Assembly (NCBI GenBank): GCA_022059125.1
Contig: JAEUWY010000005.1
Location: 5,270,001 to 5,334,000 of the forward strand
Direction: 5' to 3'
DNA length: 64,000 nt
Origin: Corynespora cassiicola
Lineage: Eukaryota; Ascomycota; Dothideomycetes; Pleosporales; Corynesporascaceae
Under the pieces are notes generated by a model. It ran no database searches and was not told the origin of the DNA. It saw only the letters and a list, made by a program, of their open reading frames with translations. A program made the translations under genes and the position numbers. Shown here piece by piece: positions 55,358 to 64,000 of the stretch (position 1 is the first letter of the stretch; every line of letters begins with the position of its first letter).

Positions 55358-56485
55358 ATGCAGTTCGCCAGCTTCCTCGCTGCCCTGGCAGCCTTCCTCC
55401 CCATCGTCTATGGTGCCCCTACCAGCGCCGCCACCACTCTGCACCCAGAGATTCTCGCCGCCATGAAGCGCGACCTTGGCCTCTCCGAGTCGCAAGCCCA
55501 CGCCCTGGTCGCCCGTGAGCTCGAAGCCACCGAAGTCATCAAGCAGATCCGCGACGTAGCTGGCGACTCCTTCGGTGGAGCTTGGCTCGTTGACGGCGAG
55601 CTCAACGTCGCTGTGACTGACAAGCGCTGGACTTCTGAGGTCAATGCTGCTGGTGCTAAGCACTTGGTTGTGAGGAACAGCCTGAACAAGCTGGAGGAGG
55701 CCAAGGCCGCTCTCGACCAGGTGGAGATTCCGGAGACCTTCGCCGAGGGCGACGAGGAAACTGGTATCGCTTCGTGGTACATCGATGTTGCCGCCAACAA
55801 GCTCGTCCTTGAGGCCCTTCCCGCCAGCAAATCTCAAGCAGCGGATCTAGCCAAGCAAGTGGGCCTCGTCGAAGCCGAGTTTGAAGTCCGCACCGTCGAG
55901 GAAATGCCAACCACCCTCGCCACTGTCCGCGGCGCCGACGCATACCTCATCAACCGCAGCTCTCGCTGCTCGGTCGGTTTCTCCGTCACGACCGGTTTCG
56001 TCTCCGCCGGTCACTGCGGCAGGTCCGGTGCTACAGCTACTACTACCGGCGGCGTGACTATCGGATCCTTTTCTGGCTCTGTCTTCCCGGGCTCCGGCGA
56101 CTACGCCTTCATCCGTGGCACCAGCGGCAACACCTATGCGGGCACCATCAACAACTACTCTGGTGGCTCCATTAGCGTCTCAGGCAGCACTGCTTCCGCC
56201 GTCGGCGCTTCCGTCTGTCGATCTGGCTCCACTACCGGCACCTTCTGCGGCGCTGTACGCGCTTTGGGCGCTACTGTCAACTACGCCGAGGGCCGTGTCA
56301 CTGGTCTCACCCAGACTAGTGTCTGCGCTGAGCCCGGTGACTCTGGCGGTCCTTTCTACTCTGGTTCTCAGGCTCAGGGTGTTACGTCCGGTGGGTCTGG
56401 AAACTGCAGGACTGGAGGAACTACTTTCTTCCAGCCCGTGAATGAGATTTTGTCCGCTTACGGCCTTACTTTGGTTCGTGGTTAG
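55358..56485 (+). CDS. Secreted alpha-lytic/streptogrisin-type serine protease (S1E-like), intronless
   Basis: A single exon of 375 residues. A signal peptide of about 19 residues ends near VYG-AP. Residues about 21-185 form the pro-region (EILAAMKRDLGLSESQAHAL and on), typical of alpha-lytic proteases, which act as a folding chaperone. The mature chymotrypsin-like domain starts near RGADAYLINRSSRCS. The catalytic triad is His219 (SAGHCG), Asp248 (GSGDYAF) and Ser329 (EPGDSGGPF). Cys residues 204/220, 287/297 and 323/350 are placed for disulfides. The family is mainly actinobacterial with scattered fungal members. The lack of introns, GC-rich codons and repeat-rich AT-rich flanks fit transfer or an accessory gene. 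The likely role is extracellular protein breakdown. Confidence 0.93.
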   Translation: MQFASFLAALAAFLPIVYGAPTSAATTLHPEILAAMKRDLGLSESQAHALVARELEATEVIKQIRDVAGDSFGGAWLVDGELNVAVTDKRWTSEVNAAGAKHLVVRNSLNKLEEAKAALDQVEIPETFAEGDEETGIASWYIDVAANKLVLEALPASKSQAADLAKQVGLVEAEFEVRTVEEMPTTLATVRGADAYLINRSSRCSVGFSVTTGFVSAGHCGRSGATATTTGGVTIGSFSGSVFPGSGDYAFIRGTSGNTYAGTINNYSGGSISVSGSTASAVGASVCRSGSTTGTFCGAVRALGATVNYAEGRVTGLTQTSVCAEPGDSGGPFYSGSQAQGVTSGGSGNCRTGGTTFFQPVNEILSAYGLTLVRG

Positions 56486-57190
56486 ATATAGTCGCTACTG
56501 ATGCGACTTTGAATGGTTATAGATATGGCGGTTGGATAGGGTTGGAGTTTTTCTTTTCGAGAGGAGTGAGAGTTGTATATACTTGACATGTTGGGGGGGG
56601 TATATAGTTTGCAATCCAACGCCACCTACTCTGACGTTCTGCCTTGACATTGGTACGTGTGAATGCCGGCGTGCATGATAGCCCTCTGTGAACGCAACAT
56701 TCTGCTGCTATAGCTGCCTTACCAACTGTTATTACTACTATTTATCCAAAAAGCTTTCAAAGCCCCTTTTTCTCAGCTTAATAGGCTAGAACTAAACAGT
56801 ATATACAAATAAAAGGTATAATAATAACAAAGCTAGTTATACATCTAAAAAATAGTGATTGTTATTCAAATATTATTTATTCAAAGGGCTGTAAGACAAC
56901 ATTTCCCTAGGATTTGCTGGCCAGAACTAGACAGCAAGCATATTATTTATATTCAACTTTTAATTTCAACTGAGTATGCTTAAAAAAGTATAAATTTTAC
57001 AACGTTTAAGTAAATAACTAGTACTTATTAATTACCTTTAATAAATGTAAAACTTTGTTAGTGTGGCAGGCGCACTTTAAATGCTCTTATTATAGTTGAT
57101 CTTTAAGCTCGAATAGCAGACGCTGCCTTTAGCTTTGCACCCGTCGTTGTCGTCGGTACCAGATGGTCAACCTTCCATAAGTCATCTCGA
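56486..57190. other. AT-rich island with a diverged 135-bp duplication
   Basis: From about 56700 to 57100 the DNA is strikingly AT-rich with no open frame. TTTATCCAAAAAGCT at 56741 and TTTATTCAAAGGGCT at 56876 begin two related segments 135 bp apart. Later in the same segments GGCTAGAACTAAACAG (56784) matches GGCCAGAACTAGACAG (56919). In that 16-mer pair both differences are transitions of the C-to-T or G-to-A type. Confidence 0.55.
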
Positions 57191-57409
57191 TCACCTCGCC
57201 AGAGTGATCTCATTTTGTAGTCGCTCCTTGTTCGACTGCGACGGCAGAAGCAAGTTACGGATCATTCGGACGTAGAAGGCTATGTGCGTGCGCACTTGGA
57301 GCAATGTATCTGGCTCACTTTCACTTGCTTGCCTGCTCTTGTCCGCAAGATAAACAATCTGTCGCTGCATGGCTTCCACCGTCTCGACTGTCACGCTAAG
57401 CATCTCGAA
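57191..57409 (-). pseudogene. Remnant of a CorA-like fungal protein
   Basis: A short frame encodes EMLSVTVETVEAMQRQIVYL, then HIAFYVRMIRNLLLPSQSNK and ERLQNEITLA. This is the helical segment that, in fungal CorA-like (magnesium transporter-related) proteins, precedes the two membrane helices. An in-frame TAG sits just upstream of FEML, and no membrane helices follow, so only a fragment is left. A TAG in place of CAG is the change RIP would produce. Confidence 0.45.
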
Positions 57410-58024
57410 CTAATGGATGGCGTGACGTGAGCCCTCGTGTATCATGACGAAATCTTGAGACGCACAGGCTAGTAGTGAGCGGTCTTGAGCTCTCGTTATC
57501 GACTATACCGAGTCGCTGTCGACTACTCCGAACTGATACTCTCTGCCCAATAACGTGGAGTCGGAAAATCTGATCCGCTTGGGAAAAGACCTTCGACATC
57601 TTGGAACAATGATCAAGTGGAGGAATGATGGATAGTAGGTCACTTTTATCCATCCAACTTCGAAACAGTACCTAATTCCGCGGACGTTGACCATACATGC
57701 TGAGCCTTTCCTCCCGCAGCCTTGGCAAGCACACGGGCACATCGCGAGTGCATGGCTGAAGCTGATACTCGTAACATCTGAACGAGATCTCCCGCAGCCC
57801 TGGGCTATTGCAGCCGCAAAGGAATATTGGAGAGTGACCTTTAGACAAAGGTATATTATCGAAGGAAATATAGACGGCCGCTGCACAGCAGTAGCGCTGG
57901 CGACGGAGTTGTTGAAAATCGCACCAGGGCAGATGGGCCCTTGGACAAGAAAACTGCACTCGCTATTCGCCTGTATCATCGGCCCACAAACTGGAGATTA
58001 TATGAAAAGCCCCTAACACGAACA
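57410..58024. other. Intergenic
   Basis: Open frames here (for example 57503-57979 minus) have no domain. This may include decayed parts of the CorA-like remnant and the 3' UTR of the DUF6594 gene. Confidence 0.5.
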
Positions 58025-59166
58025 TCAACAAGCAAAATCGCGACGCGAGCATACGGACTGTAGTCTGAGACTGTACAACTTACTCCTTATGGTCCAAGGA
58101 TTGCCCGACAAAGACGACTTGCAGGGCAGAGAAACTGTAGGCGCGTTAGGAGCAATCCCCACAAACAGAAAGAGCGAGTAGAAGAATGCATACGCAGCAA
58201 TCGTCGTGAAGATGTCCTTGCGACTCGCCTCGGTGAAGACGATCAAGCACACCGAGACCAAGACGTTGAACCCGGCGATGGCGCCGACGCGCGTCTCCAG
58301 GGTGTGCAAATTGACGAGCAGGACGATGGAGGCGACGGGGATGAGCGAGGCCACGAAGCTGACCACCCAAAAGGTGAACTTGTGCAAGCTCGAGTCATAG
58401 AAGGATACGGCTCCCGTGCGCTTGTCGGGCTTCTTGAACCACTTGACGAAGGGGTACTTCAAGAGGCCAGTGACGCGCTCCGCCAGCCAGCGCGAGAAAG
58501 CATCTTCCTTTATGCGCGGCTTGACGCTAACCAGGTCGCCAGTCGTGCGATCGGGATATTCTGTAGAACCCCAGATGTGGAAGTCGCGGCCACGCAGGCT
58601 ATTATTCAAGCCTTTTTCGTCGCCGAGGAAGCGCTGCAGGTCTTCCACGTCTAGCATGTCGGGGATGCGCAGCTGATGCATCATCGAGGTTTGGATGAGC
58701 GCTTCGTCTAAGCTGATGGTTAGCGACGACTCGAATCCAACATGACGAGCAGTCGCAGGAACATACTGTAATCCTTCAGTTTTTCGCGTATGGCGAATAT
58801 AAGCTTGATTTGCTGACAAGCTATATCGTCTTCGTTCCCCGCCAGCGTGAGGGCCACCTCCATTGACTCAAAGTTCGTCGCGTATTTGGCACGGTCTGGC
58901 GGACCCTTTGCATCTTCGACCTCGACCTCGGCAAGCTTTTGTTCTAGTGTGTGTAGTTCTGCCTGCATGTACAGGAGGTTTTTGGCGTTGAGCTTGTTGA
59001 AGCGTCGGAAGATGGCTACTTCAGGCTTCTCGCCCATGCGCCCGGCGAGTCGAGGATACCCCCTTGTAAGGTAGCCCAGAGGGTCAGGAACAATCTCTTC
59101 ATTTCTTCGACTCCCTCCATCTGAGATTTTGGTTAAAGAAGCCTCGAGGTCTGGAATAATTGCCAT
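58025..59166 (-). CDS. DUF6594 family membrane protein, two exons
   Basis: Exons 59166-58767 and 58707-58025 (59-bp intron ending CTTAG) give 360 residues. The N-terminal cytosolic part has the DUF6594 signature: GYPRLAGRMGEKPEVAIFRR followed by FNKLNAKNLLYMQAELHTLE. The splice restores KDYNEALIQTSMMHQL. After a conserved HIWGSTEY block and a linker, three hydrophobic helices follow: FWVVSFVASLIPVASIVLLV, IAGFNVLVSVCLIVFT and IAAYAFFYSLFLFVGI. The family is expanded in filamentous ascomycetes and its role is unknown; it is often found near NLR or accessory loci. A TATAAA box (59223-59218) sits 52 bp upstream of the start. Confidence 0.85.
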
Positions 59167-60031
59167 GGTTTGATTGTGTGAATAGAAGACATGTTTGCTC
59201 CTGTTGAAGGAAGGGCGTTTATAAAGAGGGGGTTTGTGCGACTGAGTCAAAGGCTATAGCAAGTGTGACAAAATCTCGTTATAGAACCATCTTGATCGAG
59301 GTTACAGCGTATAATAATCCCAGGTCCATCGAAAGGGAAAAAATGGTCGTACTTTCGGATGGAAAAGGACAATAGTGAGAAAACTTGCACTTCTAGTTTG
59401 TTTCAACTATTCTACTAGAGCAAAATTAACCATACAAGGACGTTAGCGTTAATATGCAAGTTTTCTTGAGCTCTGTCAGAATATCCTGCATATCATCATA
59501 TAAGCCATTCTCATATTCATCTGGAAATATTGAACGTACAGGCTAGAAACACTCTTGTTGTTTTGCTTGGGTATCTCTTTTATTCCGTCAATGTACAGCG
59601 AATGTTGCCAAGTGGTGCTTATCTACCTAGTGGACAGCTTTTTGGTAAACGTTTGGAACACCACGTCTAATCTATACGTGGGTTATGCTTTTGTCATGCT
59701 CACTTGTGATGTGACTTTGTTGATGCCGTGGACAGTCACAATGATCAGCCTTTCCAACAACAATCAATGAATGATTTTGGGGGGCAATCCAAATGAAATC
59801 AAGTATAAATTAGAATCAGACGCTGCGCAACTGGAATCCCTAGATTTGTAGCTAGACTGTTCTTGATCCGTACTCTGCAAAAAGGCAGAAACATTTCTAA
59901 GAAAGCCAAGGGATACTACCAGATATCGTCACGCATTAGAGATTCTAGCAGAACCTCAGTTCCCTAACTAACTGGACTAGGTATTCGGCATCCGCACATT
60001 TGACACAAATTGATCTAGGAACCGCAGAGCA
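59167..60031. other. Intergenic
   Basis: Mostly AT-rich with no supported gene. It separates the divergent DUF6594 gene and the spliced hypothetical gene. Confidence 0.6.
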
Positions 60032-60706
60032 ATGGCTGGAGTACCGCATAACACGAAGCAAGGTCAACGCGATTGGCGATATGCAGGGAATAGTAAGTAG
60101 CCCATCTTATTGACGTCTGTCCTAAGACATTGCAGGTACCGGAACAACCGTCCAGCAGCAAGACGAGGCGGTTGAGCAAGAAGTGGAGGAGAATGAGAGA
60201 AAACTGAGAGAAGTAGGTATCGACTGAGGGTAGAATGTATATCTAACAATTGATCTCTAGGCACGTACAACAAACAGTGCTGCAGCGCAGGGTAGTGGTC
60301 AGAGCGTTGGCCAAGCATCGGCGGGCATAGATAATACCCCAACGTACAGCGCCGATAACACCCAAGAGGGCACGGCTAATAACACTGAAAAGGAAAAGAC
60401 CGAGAAAATACATATTGTACTACCTTTGCAAAGTACTCAGAAAAACAACGTGAACAACACCGAAACGGACAAAGGAAATGGTGTTAAAAATGACAACGGA
60501 AATGGTGTAAAAAAGAACGACGGACATGACGTTAAAAAGAACGACGGAAAGGAGAAGCAACCGAAGGTTTCACTAAGAAGTAACGACAATGTGCAGGTAA
60601 GCACCTCGCTTCTAGCACATCAAAAGTAATTATTCGGAGAAAAATACTTGAATCCGGTCTCTTCTAGTCAAGTATACTTTCCGTAGACGTAGATCAATAC
60701 GAATAA
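60032..60706 (+). CDS. Spliced hypothetical protein with K-N-D-G repeats, four exons
   Basis: Exons 60032-60092, 60136-60212, 60261-60596 and 60668-60706 (introns 43, 48 and 71 bp) give 170 residues with every phase closing. The N-terminus reads MAGVPHNTKQGQRDWRYAGN and the splice gives NSTGTTVQQQDEAVEQEVEE. A basic/acidic helix ERKLREA follows. The middle is Asn/Thr/Ala-rich and disordered. Residues about 118-145 hold tandem GVKKNDG-like units (KGNGVKNDNG, NGVKKNDGHD, VKKNDGKEK). The C-terminus is SSILSVDVDQYE. Clean phasing over four exons and conserved-looking N-terminal text argue for a real gene. I do not know its function. Confidence 0.65.
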
Positions 60707-61245
60707 GCCAGAGTAAGCAAGTATTATCGGGCAAAGATTGCCAGGTAGTATGAATACACAAACACTATCCTTTAGGCTGCTTACCACTATGATAATGGCG
60801 CAATAAATTAGGTAGAGCCATCAGCTGTCCAGCTGAATTAGAGCCCATAGGAACGAAATAGTAGAACGGGGCTTCCTCAGATCGTATACACGGAGTGGGC
60901 TCTCATGATGCTCCTAAGCAACTTAGGTGGTGACATGCCTAAGACTAGAGTTTTACCTTGGAAGTTCATTGAACCTTCACTGGTATGCCTTCTGCTTGTT
61001 TCGTCTGAGGGCGAGTGCAGGAGCAAGGCTCATTGAGGTCTGGGCAGTCAGGCTGTTACACATGTTTCGACTCACGTTCATGAGATCTTACATGCAGACG
61101 AATCCGCAAGTAAAAAGAAGAGAAAGAATCATGTTGTTTGGCAGCTCGCCTGACAAGGCGAACACTGCTGCCACCAGCTCCACTGCATATGCGTGTGCAC
61201 GAGCAGACGTCTATGTATACGTCGGGTCAATCGAAAATGAACGGC
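60707..61245. other. Intergenic
   Basis: A 539-bp stretch between convergent genes; no gene seen. Confidence 0.6.
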
Positions 61246-62643
61246 TCACCTGCTCGAAGAGGTAGAACTAGAGCCACTAGAGGGTGGACGCCGGCCTTCT
61301 GCTTCGGCAACGTCCTTTTCACTCAGCACAACTCGATCGCACCAGGAGCACCAACTCCTCAGTTTTCCAGAGTTTTCTCTCCCGAGATACTGAATCGACT
61401 TGTCTCTCTCGTCCTCATAAATCTTAACTGTTTCACCGACGCGAACCTGCCTCTTGTGCTTCATCTTCACAACGCCGCCAATGCCTTCAATCTCCTGGGC
61501 GTGATAGCTTGTGCCAGTCCAGCGTTGCGAAGACTCGCCAGTATGATCGTGAGCAGGAGGCGTCTCGGCTTCGTAATTGATCTCGTGTTCGACGGTTCTA
61601 CCCGCCAGGCAGCTTGGACCTCTGCCACATTCCACGCCCTCGTTGCCCTCGCCGGCTCCGGTCCCGACACCACCAAGGTAGTGGCTGTAACGCGTCCGCC
61701 ATGTCCAGGCGCGAATGTATAGTGTATCCTCCTTCTTCAGATCCTGTCCGCACGGCTGGCACAGCCAGACGACGTCGTCACATGGGCATGGGCCTCTTCC
61801 GAAGGCGGATGCGGTGAAGGCTTGCGATCGGTCATCTTCGAAGAAGAGCGGACGGGGATTGGGCGAGGCGGGCGGAGAGGGCGTGCCGGTAGACGAGGAG
61901 CGCGGACGTTTGTGGGCGGTCAGCAGGTGTAGCGGGGCCTTGGAGCACGCCCGGCAGAGGCGACGGTGGCGGGCACGTAGAGCGGGGGTTGGCGGAGGCT
62001 TGATGGAGCAGTTCTGGCGGACGTCAGCACCGGGCGGGCGTTGGTAGACAGGACGGCCGGCTCACCCGACAGACGACGGTGGCGCAGCGCTGACACTCGC
62101 CAACCATGTCGCGAGCGCATTCCCCAACGCGCCCTCGTGTCAGTTGGCGGGACGATGAGGTAGCGTGTGAGCCCATCAGACGACTGGGCAGTGTGGTGCC
62201 AGCACCGAGCTGTTCATAGTCGCAGCGCAGCGTGTGGCGGATGAGCTGGTCGCGGTATTCTAGCAGGTTGGCACGAAACTGCCTGCAGGTGCGCGAGAGA
62301 TTGTGCAGCGAGTTGAGGTCGAGCTGCGAGGCAAGCTGTCTAACCACACTGTAGGGTTACTGGCGTCAGCATTCATCGGGGCGCGGAGCCAAGTCCATGC
62401 TGTGGTTCAGGCTCACGGATAACAGCTCAGGGCAGCCGAAAATCCATTCACATTGGGGTTTGGCCGCTCGTCTGATGCTGCTTCTGCTGAGCTGCTACTG
62501 CTGCCGCCCGTCGCTGCGAGCGAGTGGTGCAGCGGCTTCACTGTGGAGAAGCCGGGCACGTGATGGTGACGAAGGTCGTGTTGTTGTTGTTGCGGTTGCT
62601 GGGGAGCCGGTGTATCGTCGTCAAGGTCAACTATGACCGCCAT
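61246..62643 (-). CDS. Cys-rich F-box-like protein, three exons
   Basis: Exons 62643-62417, 62348-62066 and 62013-61246 (introns 68 and 52 bp) give 425 residues, with all phases closing. The N-terminus is acidic then Gln/His-rich (MAVIVDLDDDTPAPQQPQQQ), followed by a disordered Ser stretch. The first join gives ALSCYPVVRQLASQLDLNSL and then HNLSRTCRQFRANLLEYR, an F-box-like helical motif typical of fungal F-box proteins. The rest is rich in paired Cys: CARDMVGECQRCATVVCRNC, LCRACSKAP, CPCDD, LCQPCG and CSWC, likely one or more zinc-binding modules. It probably recruits a substrate to an SCF ligase. The product ends in a Ser/Arg tail. Confidence 0.8.
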
Positions 62644-64000
62644 GATGAGAGCGGACTGCAGGTGCGTGTCGCATTGAAGCCGGACAGACTGTCGTATAAG
62701 AGGGCGGGCGTGTGAAGCGTGAGGGAGAACGAGCGTCGTCCATGACGAGCTTAGGGAGCCTTTGTCCGACATGGGCGGGGCGTCTTGGCGCCGGGGGACT
62801 GCCTTCCGGCGCACTCCAGCTTCTTCCTCCTGCACCACCACTCCACCGGCTCCACTAATCATTCGTCTGCATGGTCACTTGCGTGTCGAAGAATTTATTC
62901 ACAGCAAGCCTATTTCCTCAAGAGTATGTCGTGTGTCAAGCTTTCGTATATCCCTCGCTCCGAGATCGGCCGGCCTTCACCTAAGACGTCTGGGCGTCCT
63001 GCCATGACGACGATGAGAACAGGGCCCCAAGAGACCGGTCCGAGTTTTCTTGCGGCCATTATTGCGAGGAGCAAGAAAATTACATCTATAGTTCTGTCAC
63101 TATCGCCCGCCAGCACTTTCTTCCAAACCCGGGCCCACTGTAATTGCTTGCAACGGCCTTGGAGCCCCTTTTGTCCCTTGAACGCATTTCAGGTCAATGC
63201 ATACCGGCATAGCCTACGTTTAGCTCATATAATACGCTACATGTTAGATTTTGCGCATTGCCCAGCTCTTCAATGTTGCGTAGACTTACAATGCCATATC
63301 CCCTATTATGATTTATGATGAAATCTAGCCGTCGATGTATAAGAACGTATGGTTGTTTATTCAAGATATATCATCCACAATGAATCAATACATAGTAACA
63401 TCATATGGGTAATATCTCCTTTCAAATTACTTGATGCTTCCCCCAAAGCACAAACCATTTCCCTATGGTATGTTAGATGACATTTCACTATACCAATTGG
63501 CATCAATCGCAACTCCTGATCCACTTGATCTGTGAGCTTCCTGAATCTATAACTTTCTAGCAGGTTCATTGTTCAATGGGGTTTGAGGACCCGTGGCAAA
63601 CCTTTGATGCATGAAATCGGCGCTGCCACGGCTTTACCTAAATCTAGATGTGTATCAACTCAAACAAAACTGTAGTGCCGATTTCAATTTGACGAACTTC
63701 TAGATCGATATTGCTCCCTGTTAAGCTATAACTGCCATTTGTAGAGCTTAATGCTTGATTTTGCCAACGTACGCCCTTTCTCGCTGGAATGTGTAAGTGA
63801 AACGGCGACCATGGCAGATTTTTGACGCCTCTATTTCCAATCTATCCAAAGTATCATAATCTATTTGATTGATTCAAGCTGTCGACGCTCGTATAGGCGG
63901 CCTTAAAATCCCATGCTCTAGGATCTGCACAGGAACACAAGCGGCTTCGTCAATCTCACCGACACCCATATGGTCTAGCGCCAGTCAGACTCCGACTCCC
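62644..64000. other. Right edge, no supported gene
   Basis: The 62.6-63.3 kb part is the promoter side of the F-box-like gene. Beyond 63.3 kb the sequence is AT-rich. On the minus strand, short protein-like pieces appear (GEIDEAACVPVQILEHGILR near 63970-63900, then YDTLDRLEIEASKICHG near 63860-63810), separated by stops. They could be a decayed gene or exons of one that starts beyond the window. I cannot assign it. Confidence 0.4.

Overview
The window looks like nuclear DNA of a filamentous ascomycete (Pezizomycotina). Its genes carry short introns of about 45-115 bp with GT..AG ends and CTAAC/CTGAC-like branch points. It encodes fungus-restricted families (RfeG-like, DUF6594-like, DUF8035-like, CAP10-type GT90) and has an intron-bearing tRNA-Val. 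A Dothideomycete is my best guess, but that is inference. I see no CRISPR array, intact transposon, virus or rRNA. Most gene models below were built by joining open frames across GT..AG introns and checking that the phases close exactly.

Layout. 1-886 is the C-terminal part of a membrane protein with about 15 tandem QT motifs that resemble dynein light chain LC8 binding sites. 887-6713 is gene-poor, rich in microsatellites, and holds a 76-bp tandem repeat. 6714-7751 is a five-exon RfeG-type gene on the minus strand. 7.8-13.3 kb holds one small gene (11.2 kb). 13.3-20.4 kb carries a GT90 glycosyltransferase, DNA polymerase eta, a convergent F-box/2EXR-like gene and a small coiled-coil protein. 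22.3-29.6 kb is a run of four metabolic genes: an NmrA-like oxidoreductase, a divergent SDR, a D-2-hydroxyacid dehydrogenase and a sugar transporter with CreA-like sites upstream. 31-37.5 kb has a large disordered DUF8035-like protein and a single-pass membrane protein. 38.1-40.1 kb is a decayed multi-pass membrane gene. 41.5 kb is tRNA-Val(AAC). 46.0 kb is an acidic disordered protein.

49.1-53.5 kb is compact: an MscL-like channel divergent from a DUF952 protein, then a possible Cys-His-Asn enzyme, a RING protein and a small three-segment membrane protein revealed by splicing. 53.5-58 kb is accessory-looking: degenerate repeats, a secreted bacterial-type serine protease (S1E), an AT-rich island with RIP-like transitions and a CorA-like remnant. 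58-62.6 kb holds a DUF6594 protein, a spliced 170-aa hypothetical gene and a Cys-rich F-box-like protein.

The strongest candidates for something undescribed are the membrane-anchored multivalent LC8-type scaffold at the left edge, the MscL channel with a C-terminal zinc ribbon, and the 22-30 kb catabolic-looking cluster. No genome-scale search was possible, so family names rest on recognised motifs and remembered family features.
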